Shown piece after piece: positions 1 through 5,854 of a stretch of DNA of 5,854 nucleotides. Under the pieces are notes generated by a model that saw only the letters and a list, made by a program, of their open reading frames with translations, ran no database searches and was not told the DNA's origin. Within the stretch, counting starts at the first letter, position 1, and each line of letters opens with the position of its first letter. Location: contig JAJRST010000174.1 of the NCBI GenBank assembly GCA_024278645.1, positions 1 to 5,854 on the forward strand, read 5' to 3'. Source of the stretch: a bacterium (GTDB lineage Bacteria > Zhuqueibacterota > Zhuqueibacteria > Residuimicrobiales > Krinioviventaceae). The position numbers and the translations under genes were made by a program.

Positions 1-575
1 AAACATATATGGCCGTGGCCATCGCCCTGGCCCATTTGCGCGACAAGCGCGTCGAGCGCATTATCCTTTGTCGCCCCGCTGTTGAAGCCGGCGAAAGTCT
101 CGGCTTTTTGCCGGGCGATTTGCGAGAAAAGATTGATCCTTATTTACGCCCTCTTTACGATGCGTTGTTCGATATGGCGCCGGGCGAAAAGCTGCGCAAG
201 CAAATCCAAGGTGGAATTATCGAAGTCATCCCCCTGGCTTATATGCGCGGGCGCACGCTGAACAACAGCTTTGTCATTCTCGATGAGGCGCAAAACACAA
301 CCTCGGCGCAGATGAAAATGTTTCTGACGCGACTGGGGCCCAATTCGCGGGCGATTATCACCGGCGACGTCACCCAAATTGATCTGCCCGAGAAAACCAC
401 ATCCGGCCTCGTCGAGATTCAGTCCATCCTGACGGGCATCGACGGCATCGAGTTTGTCTATTTAACCGATCGAGACGTCGTGCGGCATCGGTTGGTTCGT
501 CAAATTATCAAAGCGTACGAATCTTTTGGCGCCGTTGATCAGGAAAACGATATTAAACGACTTGAGCAGGATTAA
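1..575 (+). CDS. phoH: PhoH-family ATPase (YbeZ-like), 3' part; 5' end outside the window
   Basis: PhoH/YbeZ proteins are cytoplasmic P-loop NTPases linked to RNA metabolism and commonly encoded beside YbeY. The reading frame is open to the left edge. The first complete codons read T-Y-M-A-V-A, which fits the residues right after the Walker A lysine (GTGK-T-Y-[LM]-A-V), so the window appears to begin inside the P-loop and the ATG at 9 is an internal Met. Counting from that Met, the family signature CRPAVEAGESLGFLPGDL is at residues 21-38, Walker B FVILDEAQ at 88-95, the sensor-like TGDVTQIDLP at 118-127, and the basic VRHRLVRQ element at 158-165. About 190 residues are present out of a usual 320 or so; the C-terminus looks complete. 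The stop is 3 nt before the HD phosphodiesterase gene, and its last codons carry that gene's AGGA ribosome binding site, so the two are probably translationally coupled. The family is certain; the exact cellular role is not. Confidence 0.96.
   Translation, partial: TYMAVAIALAHLRDKRVERIILCRPAVEAGESLGFLPGDLREKIDPYLRPLYDALFDMAPGEKLRKQIQGGIIEVIPLAYMRGRTLNNSFVILDEAQNTTSAQMKMFLTRLGPNSRAIITGDVTQIDLPEKTTSGLVEIQSILTGIDGIEFVYLTDRDVVRHRLVRQIIKAYESFGAVDQENDIKRLEQD
568..571 (+). promoter_or_regulatory. Ribosome binding site (AGGA) for the TTG-started HD gene
   Basis: AGGA lies at 568-571 inside the last codons of phoH, 7 nt before the TTG at 579. It supports that TTG as the real start, since no ATG lies nearby in frame and the protein begins naturally there (MNILKRF). 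Its position within phoH suggests translational coupling. Confidence 0.55.
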
Positions 576-578
576 CAA

Positions 579-2879
579 TTGAATATCCTAAAAAGATTTC
601 GTAAAACCGCCAATACGGATCGTCTCTTTATTGGCATCGAGTCGAACAAGTTTACGGTTCGACGATATTATTTGGAAATAGGCCTCATCTTGCTTTTCGC
701 CTTTGTGCTTACTTTGATGTTTCCAAAGGGGAAATCATTCGAGTTTGCCGATTTACGCGAAGGCCAGGTTTATGTCGGCGACGAGATCATCGCCCCTTTT
801 ACTTTTCCCGTCAATAAAAGCCCGGAGGAATATGAGAGGGACGTTGAGCAAGCCCGCCGCAGCGTGGTGCCGGTTTTTGTGGTGGATGAGCAAGTTCGCG
901 ACCGCCAGATGAGCGAGCTCGACACGTTTTTGCAACGCATCGAACTGCTGCTCAAAAGCAAAGTCACCACCCTTGAAGAACTAAAGGCCTTGTATAACAA
1001 GACGGGCATCGTGATATCCGACGAAGACGCTGTGCTGCTATTGAATGGTTTTGTCTCTCCTACGGCGACAATAAAAACAAACGAAATAAGACCCCGCGTT
1101 AAAAAAATACAAAAAATTGCCAAAATAGTGCTCGATCTTGTTGAGAAGCGCTATGCGGCCGGTATCCTCGATACGGAAAAGACAGCCCTGGCCGAGAATA
1201 CGGACAAGATATCCGTGGTTAAAAACGGCATCTCCGAGGAAGAGTCGTTGCAGTTTTATGAAGACCTTTCCGAAGCCTCGAACACATTGCTGGAAATGCT
1301 GCGCGAGGATGAATCCCTTGATGAGCGTGAGATAAAAATTGCCTACTCTATTGGAGAGCATTTTTTAAAGCCGAACATTTTATATGACAAGGCGGCGACG
1401 GATGCGTTGATCGAAGACGCCGTCGCCAATGTGCCTCTTGCCAAGGACCAGGTCCTGGCTGATGAAAAAATAATTGGCAGCCACGAAGTGCTGACAAAAG
1501 AACACATAGAGAAGCTTAATTCCCTGGCCGTCGCCAAGGCCGAGCGAGGCGAAGTCGAAAGCGTATGGATGCGTTTACTGCCAAACGTCGGCAAGTTTTT
1601 ACTCGTCCTTGCCATTTTGGCTATCCTGGCTCTGTACTTGTTCAAGGATCGCCCCGATATTTTCAATGAACGCAAAAAGCTCCTGCTTGTCGGATTAAAC
1701 CTGTTGATCATTGCTGTCTTGACGTTTATATCAAATCGTTTTTGGTTGTCCTCCTATATCATTCCCGTGGCCACGTTGGCGATCATCATGACCATTTTTT
1801 TCGATGCCAAGGTCGGTTTGTTTGTTACAATCACGGCGGCGCTTCTTATCGGCGCTATGCGGGGCAACGAATACAGCATCACCTTCACTTCCATCTTTGT
1901 CGGCGCCATCGCCATTCAAACCGTGCGAAAGGTGCGAACGCGAAACTGGATTATTCGCTCCGGCCTGTTGGTCGCCGCGGCCTATATCGGCGTTATTCTC
2001 ATCAATGATCTTGTGTCCTATATCGAGTTCGGAGACACCCTGCGTAACTGGGGACTGGGCGTTTTAAACGGCTTCCTGGCCCCGGCATTGGCCTATCTGC
2101 TCATCATCATCTTTGAATCCGTCTTTGATATGACCACGGATATGACCTTGCTGGAGCTATCGGATTTTAATCATCCGCTGCTGCGGCAATTGCATTTTGA
2201 AGCGCCCGGCACCTATCATCACAGCTACCTTGTCGGACTTTTGGCGGAGGCGGCGACCGAGGCGTTGGGAGGAAACACACTTTTAGCGCGAGTCGGCGCC
2301 TATTATCACGATATCGGCAAACTGGAAAAACCCGAGTATTTTGTCGAAAACCAGACAAAGGGAAGAAACCCGCAGGAAAAGTTGGCGCCTTCCATGAGCT
2401 CCCTTATTTTGGCCAACCATGTTCGGCTAGGCGCCGAAATGGCCCGCGAATATGGTCTGCCAAAAATCATTGAGGACTTTATCTATCAGCACCACGGAAC
2501 ATCGTTGATGAATTTTTTCTATCAAAAGGCGCTGGAACAGAACCCCTCGGAAGCCGTCTCTGAAAATGAGTTTCGTTATCCGGGCCCGCGGCCGCAAACC
2601 CGCGAAACGGCGATTGTCATGCTTGCCGACGCCGTCGAAGCTTCGTCGCGAACGTTGAAAGACCCGACCCCCGGACGCATCAACAACCTCGTGGAAAAAA
2701 TTATAGACGAGCGATTTAAAAGCGGCGAGCTGGATGATTCGCCGCTCACACTACGCGATCTTTCACAAATTTCATCAGCTTTTCAAAAAATTCTACACGG
2801 TCGATTCCACGGCCGCATCGAATATCCGGAAAATAACCACGACAAAAGTAATGATGATGGTCAAGATCGTGAAAAATAA
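579..2879 (+). CDS. pgpH: Membrane-bound HD-domain cyclic di-AMP phosphodiesterase, PgpH/YqfF type
   Basis: Characterised members (Listeria PgpH) hydrolyse cyclic di-AMP to pApA at the inner face of the membrane. The 766 residues show the full family layout. A short basic N-terminus and one membrane helix (about 32-49) come first, then an extracytoplasmic 7TMR-HDED domain (about 55-325, with RRSVVPVFVVDE at 93-104). A block of about seven membrane helices follows (about 332-514) and then a cytoplasmic HD domain (about 525-745). The metal-binding HD residues are all present: H548 in GTYHHS, H577-D578 in YYHDIGK, H614 in LANHV, H638-H639 in YQHHGT, and D684 in DAVEASSR. Their spacing matches the family pattern as I recall it, so the enzyme should be active. 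The C-terminal tail (750-766) is polar and probably disordered. The start is TTG with AGGA 7 nt upstream. The gene lies 3 nt after phoH and overlaps ybeY. The family is very secure; cyclic di-AMP as substrate is inferred from characterised homologues. Confidence 0.95.
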   Translation: MNILKRFRKTANTDRLFIGIESNKFTVRRYYLEIGLILLFAFVLTLMFPKGKSFEFADLREGQVYVGDEIIAPFTFPVNKSPEEYERDVEQARRSVVPVFVVDEQVRDRQMSELDTFLQRIELLLKSKVTTLEELKALYNKTGIVISDEDAVLLLNGFVSPTATIKTNEIRPRVKKIQKIAKIVLDLVEKRYAAGILDTEKTALAENTDKISVVKNGISEEESLQFYEDLSEASNTLLEMLREDESLDEREIKIAYSIGEHFLKPNILYDKAATDALIEDAVANVPLAKDQVLADEKIIGSHEVLTKEHIEKLNSLAVAKAERGEVESVWMRLLPNVGKFLLVLAILAILALYLFKDRPDIFNERKKLLLVGLNLLIIAVLTFISNRFWLSSYIIPVATLAIIMTIFFDAKVGLFVTITAALLIGAMRGNEYSITFTSIFVGAIAIQTVRKVRTRNWIIRSGLLVAAAYIGVILINDLVSYIEFGDTLRNWGLGVLNGFLAPALAYLLIIIFESVFDMTTDMTLLELSDFNHPLLRQLHFEAPGTYHHSYLVGLLAEAATEALGGNTLLARVGAYYHDIGKLEKPEYFVENQTKGRNPQEKLAPSMSSLILANHVRLGAEMAREYGLPKIIEDFIYQHHGTSLMNFFYQKALEQNPSEAVSENEFRYPGPRPQTRETAIVMLADAVEASSRTLKDPTPGRINNLVEKIIDERFKSGELDDSPLTLRDLSQISSAFQKILHGRFHGRIEYPENNHDKSNDDGQDREK

Positions 2880-3303
2880 CATTGACATTATCAATACGAT
2901 CGGCGCTCATGCCGTCGATGAATCGAGGATGATCGACCTTGTCAACTGGATTCTGGCCTCTGAAAAAAGTTCGGCGCCGTGGAATATATCGCTCATATTT
3001 GTGGATGACAAGTTCATCACGCAGTTGAATGGCAGATTTCTGGGAAAATCCACGCCAACGGATGTTATCTCGTTTAACCTGACGGACTCGCCGGAGCAGG
3101 CGGAAGGCGAGGTTTATATTTCCGTAGACACAGCGGAAGCGAATGCCCGGCAATACGCCGTCGAACTTGGCGATGAACTCTATCGTCTGGCGGCGCATGG
3201 CGTCTATCATTTGCTTGGCTATGACGACGCCGCTCCGGCGCAGCGCCGGCACATGACGGAACTGGAAAATAAAGCTCTTGAATATATTCATTCAACTTTA
3301 TAA
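2851..3303 (+). CDS. ybeY: Endoribonuclease YbeY / rRNA maturation factor, variant active site
   Basis: YbeY is a small cytoplasmic metal-dependent RNase involved in 16S rRNA 3' maturation and ribosome quality control. The 150-residue product has the family core: ISLIFVDD (46-53), LNGRFLGKSTPTDVISF (59-75), GEVYISVDTAEANA (86-99) and HGVYHLLGYDD (116-126). The first two metal ligands are H116 and H120. The third, normally the His of GYDH, is Asp126. The Arg usually found before GK is Leu64. Both changes resemble YbeY of Bacteroidetes/Chlorobi-type bacteria, so they look like a lineage variant rather than decay. Length is normal. The start is uncertain: three in-frame ATGs lie in a row at 2851, 2854 and 2857, with a GTG at 2869, and none has a clear Shine-Dalgarno. 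All of them overlap the end of the HD gene (29 nt from 2851, 11 nt from 2869), suggesting coupled translation. The frame stays open further upstream, to an ATG at 2734, but that part is a shadow of the HD gene. Confidence 0.92.
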   Translation: MMMVKIVKNNIDIINTIGAHAVDESRMIDLVNWILASEKSSAPWNISLIFVDDKFITQLNGRFLGKSTPTDVISFNLTDSPEQAEGEVYISVDTAEANARQYAVELGDELYRLAAHGVYHLLGYDDAAPAQRRHMTELENKALEYIHSTL

Positions 3304-3308
3304 ATTTG

Positions 3309-3325
3309 TTTTAATTTCATTAAAA
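3309..3325. repeat. Perfect AT-only inverted repeat between ybeY and the CorC-like gene
   Basis: TTTTAAT (3309-3315) and ATTAAAA (3319-3325) are perfect reverse complements around a TTC loop. In RNA the stem could extend outwards by weak pairs (G-U, U-A). It lacks GC pairs and has no U-run after it, so it is a poor intrinsic terminator. It could be a weak hairpin, a protein-binding palindrome, or chance in an AT-rich gap. It lies 7 nt before the ribosome binding site of the next gene. Confidence 0.4.
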
Positions 3326-3332
3326 TAGTTGC

Positions 3333-3338
3333 GGAGGG
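3333..3338 (+). promoter_or_regulatory. Strong ribosome binding site (GGAGGG) deciding a TTG start
   Basis: GGAGGG at 3333-3338 ends 7 nt before TTG at 3346. It is the best Shine-Dalgarno in this gap. It fixes TTG as the start of the CorC-like gene, because the next in-frame Met lies well inside the conserved membrane domain. Confidence 0.75.
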
Positions 3339-3345
3339 AAAATTA

Positions 3346-4656
3346 TTGGACGCGGACCCTTATGGTAGTCAAATCATTATTTTCTTAATTTTGTTGGCGT
3401 TTTCCGCTTTTTTTTCGGGTTCGGAAACGGCCTTTTTCTCAATAAACAAACTTTTATCTCAAAAGCTTTATAATGACAAAAACGCCTCCGCGCGTCGCGT
3501 CCTGGCGCTTTTAAAACATCCCCGTCGCCTTTTAATCACCATCTTGATCGGCAACACCCTGGTCAATGTGAGTGCGGCGTCCATTGCCGCCTTGCTGGTT
3601 ATCGATTTTGCAAAAAAAGTTGGCATCGGCAGGGATTTGGCCATTTTTCTTAATGTCGGCGTGGTCACTTTTATGATTCTCGTGCTTAGCGAAGTGACGC
3701 CCAAAGTTATTGCCGTCAAAAGCCCCGAACGATTCGCCAAAAACGTATCGTTTTTCATACTCCTGCTGGGCTATCTGTTTTTCCCGATCAGTTATGTGCT
3801 CGACAAATTTATGGCAATGATGACTGTCTCTTTCGGCATCACCGAAAATGATAAGGAACGCCTTTTAGAAGTCGAGGAGTTTCAGACGCTTCTTGATATC
3901 GGCGAGGAGCAAGGCGATCTCGAAGATGAAGAGAAAGAGATGCTGCATTCGATTTTTGAATTTGGCGATACCAGCGTACGCGAAATAATGGTGCCGCGTA
4001 CAGACGTCGTATGCGTTCCCCATGATGTCTCTGTGGATGAACTTGTCAACGTGATAAAGAGCAAAGGCCATACACGAATCCCGGTGTATCTCGAAACCAT
4101 TGACCAGATACAAGGGATTGTCAATGCCAAAGACCTTTTGACATTGATATCGGAAAAAGGCAAAGAGTTTAATATACTGGAGCTGACTCGCCCGCCAATT
4201 TACGTACCGGAGAGCAAAAAAATTGACGACCTGCTGCGTCTTTTTCAAGAGGAGCGGCAGCACATGGCTATCGTTGTCGATGAGTATGGCGGCACCTCGG
4301 GCATTGTGACGCTGGAGGATGTCATCGAAGAAATTGTCGGTGAAATTCGGGATGAATACGATAAAGAACTCCCTTTGTACCGCAAAATTGACGAACGTAC
4401 CTATATTATCAATGCAAAGATTGACATCGAGTCTCTTAACGACCTGATAGATATAAGCATTCCGGATACGGACGAATATGAGACTCTTGGCGGCTATATT
4501 CTTGAAAAAACAGGTTCTTTGCCAAAAGTAAACGAAACAATCCGGTGCAATGATTATCTTTTGACCATGGAAAAAGTGGAAAAGAATCGCATTGTGCAGG
4601 TTAAAGTAACTTTTGCTCCCGAGGATGAAGACGCCCGGAAGGAATCTGAGAATTGA
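3346..4656 (+). CDS. CNNM (DUF21)-CBS pair-CorC/HlyC domain protein (YbeX/CorC-like)
   Basis: Members of this family are inner-membrane proteins implicated in Mg2+/Co2+ export or homeostasis; older annotation calls them hemolysin C-like. The 436 residues show the complete architecture. A CNNM/DUF21 membrane domain (about 8-165) carries the signature stretches FSGSETAFFSINK (23-35), IGNTLVNVS (68-76) and LSEVTPK (114-120). A linker helix with EEKEMLHSIFEFGDTSVREIMVPR (split over about 195-218) follows. Next is a CBS pair (about 212-330) with HTRIPVYL (242-249) and the conserved DEYGGTSGIVTLEDVIEEIVGE in the second CBS (312-333). The C-terminal CorC_HlyC domain (about 345-425) contains ETLGGYIL (379-386). 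CBS pairs in this family bind adenine nucleotides. The gene starts at TTG with GGAGGG upstream and lies 42 nt after ybeY, as ybeX follows ybeY in E. coli. That placement suggests a link to ribosome or magnesium physiology. The family is secure; the transported ion is inference, so no symbol is assigned. Confidence 0.94.
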   Translation: MDADPYGSQIIIFLILLAFSAFFSGSETAFFSINKLLSQKLYNDKNASARRVLALLKHPRRLLITILIGNTLVNVSAASIAALLVIDFAKKVGIGRDLAIFLNVGVVTFMILVLSEVTPKVIAVKSPERFAKNVSFFILLLGYLFFPISYVLDKFMAMMTVSFGITENDKERLLEVEEFQTLLDIGEEQGDLEDEEKEMLHSIFEFGDTSVREIMVPRTDVVCVPHDVSVDELVNVIKSKGHTRIPVYLETIDQIQGIVNAKDLLTLISEKGKEFNILELTRPPIYVPESKKIDDLLRLFQEERQHMAIVVDEYGGTSGIVTLEDVIEEIVGEIRDEYDKELPLYRKIDERTYIINAKIDIESLNDLIDISIPDTDEYETLGGYILEKTGSLPKVNETIRCNDYLLTMEKVEKNRIVQVKVTFAPEDEDARKESEN

Positions 4657-4684
4657 CTTGCATTACAGGTCTTGTTTTTATACT
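4653..4684 (+). promoter_or_regulatory. Possible sigma70-like promoter before the last gene
   Basis: TTGACT (4653-4658, 5 of 6 to the -35 consensus) overlaps the stop of the CorC-like gene, and TATACT (4679-4684, 5 of 6 to the -10 consensus) follows. The spacer is 20 nt, longer than the ideal 17; at 17 nt only the weak TTTTAT is available. Both boxes are plausible but the spacing is poor, so this is a weak call. Confidence 0.25.
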
Positions 4685-4694
4685 TTTTAATGCA
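4659..4694. repeat. Inverted repeat TGCATTA-N22-TAATGCA in the gap before the last gene
   Basis: The arms TGCATTA (4659-4665) and TAATGCA (4688-4694) are perfect 7-bp reverse complements separated by 22 nt. They bracket the possible -10 box at 4679-4684, which is the arrangement an operator might have. As an RNA hairpin the loop is large and the stem weak. A 7-bp match within a 64-nt gap can arise by chance, so function is unproven. Confidence 0.35.
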
Positions 4695-4707
4695 GAATAA
4701 CAAAATC

Positions 4708-4713
4708 GAGGAG
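4708..4713 (+). promoter_or_regulatory. Strong ribosome binding site (GAGGAG) for the last gene
   Basis: GAGGAG at 4708-4713 is followed after 7 nt by ATG at 4721. Spacing and match are near ideal, which fixes the start of the open-ended membrane protein gene. Confidence 0.8.
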
Positions 4714-4720
4714 AAACAGG

Positions 4721-5854
4721 ATGCTAAAACTCAAATTTGACTGGCGGGATATGTTCAGGGCGCCGCGCGTCGCCTTTAGTCTTCAACGTATGTGGATCCA
4801 ACTTGTTGGAATGGCTGTTGGGTATTTTATTTATTTGGTCCTTTCATATTTGAGTCTGATGCTCGCAGGCTATGAATTAAAAGCGGCATGGTCGCAGTTT
4901 GGGCTCCTGCCCTGCCTGTTCGCCATCGGCGACGCTTTTCCCTGGTACAGTTGGCTGCTCGCCTGCCTCGGCGGCCTGATTTTCTTTTTCGCCTTTCTTA
5001 TAACCAACACCGCCGTCTCACGCGCCGTCTACATGACGTCGAAAGGAAATTCGTTTTATACGTGGAGAGAGGCGTTTTCCTTTTCTTTTCGCAAGATTTG
5101 GTCTATCCTGCTGACGCCGGTATCCATGATCGTGCTCATCGGCTTGATGATACTCGGCGCTCTCGTCGTTGGCTTGCTTGGAAAAATCCCTGTTGTCGGA
5201 GAGATCGGCGTCAGTTTGTTCACGGTGCTGTGGCTGCTCAGCTCTTTGCTCATCATTTTTTTCTCCATTATTACGGTCGTTGCGACTATTCTGCTGCCCA
5301 GCGTTCTGGCGACAACGGATGAGGACGCCTTTGAAGCCATCTTTCAATCCTTTTCGATTGTGTGGGGCCAGCCGTGGCGCTTTGTTTTTTATGAGGCAAT
5401 GGCCATTGTCCTGTCAGTCGTCGCCTTGGGCGTTTTCGCCTTTTTTATCAAAGAGGCTTTGGCCATTATGAATTTATTGTTCGCTTCATTTATGGGTGGC
5501 GATTATGTGAATCTCGCAAATAACGGCCAGGCGTTGTTGCAGAGCTGGACGCTTTTAGCTCAAAATATTGTAGCGGCAATTTATCACGATCTTACCGGTT
5601 TCGTCTTTTTTTCACGCGAATTTATAATGATTCCACCGGCGGACCTCCCCCTCTCTGTTGTCGTCGCCTCTTATATTTTCGCGCTTAACCTTTTATTCAT
5701 GGCCGGCGCTGTCGTCAGCTATGGCATTTCCACCTTTACCGCCGGCAATACTTTGGCGTTCATCGTTCTCAAATACCACAAGGACGAGGAAAATCTCCTG
5801 GAACGCCAGGACGCCGAAGAGGAAAGTGAAGAAGAGGAGGAGACAGAACCGGAA
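4721..5854 (+). CDS. Uncharacterised multi-pass membrane protein, 3' end outside the window
   Basis: From the ATG at 4721 the frame runs 378 codons to the right edge without a stop, so the gene is partial at its 3' end. I do not recognise a named function. The product has about six or seven hydrophobic segments (roughly 26-49, 76-97, 131-153, 163-193, 221-243, 312-345). Residues 97-130 (NTAVSRAVY, then WREAFSFSFRKIWSIL) form a basic, amphipathic loop. Residues 198-220 carry an acidic-aromatic stretch (TTDEDAFEAIFQSFSIVWGQ then PWR) between two membrane segments. Both resemble conserved blocks in hypothetical membrane proteins of Planctomycetes and FCB-like candidate phyla that I recall only as unnamed families. 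From about 353 the chain leaves the membrane into a very acidic tail (a Glu-rich run at 366-378), which suggests the stop is close. There are few charged residues inside the membrane segments and no ATPase or CBS motif. It has its own strong ribosome binding site, 64 nt after the CorC-like gene. Transport or envelope roles would be guesses. Confidence 0.88.
   Translation, partial: MLKLKFDWRDMFRAPRVAFSLQRMWIQLVGMAVGYFIYLVLSYLSLMLAGYELKAAWSQFGLLPCLFAIGDAFPWYSWLLACLGGLIFFFAFLITNTAVSRAVYMTSKGNSFYTWREAFSFSFRKIWSILLTPVSMIVLIGLMILGALVVGLLGKIPVVGEIGVSLFTVLWLLSSLLIIFFSIITVVATILLPSVLATTDEDAFEAIFQSFSIVWGQPWRFVFYEAMAIVLSVVALGVFAFFIKEALAIMNLLFASFMGGDYVNLANNGQALLQSWTLLAQNIVAAIYHDLTGFVFFSREFIMIPPADLPLSVVVASYIFALNLLFMAGAVVSYGISTFTAGNTLAFIVLKYHKDEENLLERQDAEEESEEEEETEPE

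Noticed and set aside
9..11. ATG at 9 as the true start of the PhoH gene
   Set aside because: The frame is open upstream, and the residues before it (T-Y) match the end of the Walker A motif, so the gene is truncated by the window edge rather than short.
2734..2850. Longer ybeY start at the ATG at 2734
   Set aside because: It would add 39 residues not seen in YbeY families and overlap the conserved end of the HD domain by about 145 nt.
2746..3291. 181-codon open frame on the minus strand opposite ybeY
   Set aside because: It lies antisense to the certain ybeY and the HD gene end, has no family motifs and an Arg/Asp/His-rich composition typical of an antisense shadow.
3880..4263. Minus-strand frames inside the CBS region
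   Set aside because: They lie entirely antisense to the conserved CBS and linker sequence and show no motifs or ribosome binding sites.
4657..4720. Intrinsic terminator after the CorC-like gene
   Set aside because: The T-runs at 4675-4679 and 4684-4688 are not preceded by a GC-rich stem; the only inverted repeat has a 22-nt loop that contains the T-runs.
4888..5471. Plus- and minus-strand open frames inside the last gene (up to 144 codons)
   Set aside because: The frame from 4721 has an ideal ribosome binding site and a coherent membrane protein; the others are Arg-rich or Gln/Asn/Asp-rich shadows of its hydrophobic codons.

Overview
The window holds five co-directional genes on the + strand, with no RNA genes, mobile elements or CRISPR seen. 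The order is: the 3' part of a PhoH-family ATPase (ybeZ), a membrane-anchored HD-domain phosphodiesterase of the PgpH/YqfF type, the endoribonuclease YbeY, a CNNM/CBS/CorC-HlyC protein (YbeX/CorC-like), and an uncharacterised multi-pass membrane protein that is still open at the right edge. Nearly every base is coding. The only gaps are 42 nt before the CorC-like gene and 64 nt before the last gene.

The organism is a bacterium of roughly balanced base composition. The set phoH, HD phosphodiesterase, ybeY, corC-like is a widespread housekeeping cluster outside the gamma-proteobacteria (E. coli has ybeZ-ybeY-ybeX without the HD gene). The YbeY has two departures from the textbook sequence: Asp as third metal ligand (GYDD rather than GYDH), and Leu where most families have the conserved Arg before the GK/GH pair. 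From memory, both resemble YbeY of the Bacteroidetes/Chlorobi (FCB) side of the tree. The last gene resembles uncharacterised membrane proteins I associate with Planctomycetes and FCB-like candidate phyla. I therefore lean towards an FCB-related or uncultured candidate-phylum bacterium, with low confidence.

The first three genes are tightly coupled: a 3-nt gap separates phoH from the HD gene, and the HD gene overlaps ybeY. They look like one transcript linking RNA quality control and rRNA/ribosome maturation (PhoH, YbeY) with cyclic di-AMP turnover at the membrane (HD protein). The CorC-like gene follows a short AT-rich gap holding a perfect inverted repeat and has a strong ribosome binding site with a TTG start. 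The final gene has its own strong GAGGAG site and a possible promoter, so it may be partly independent.

Nothing here is clearly a new system. The points most worth a second look are the altered YbeY active site, the uncharacterised membrane protein attached to this cluster, and the two inverted repeats in the two gaps.
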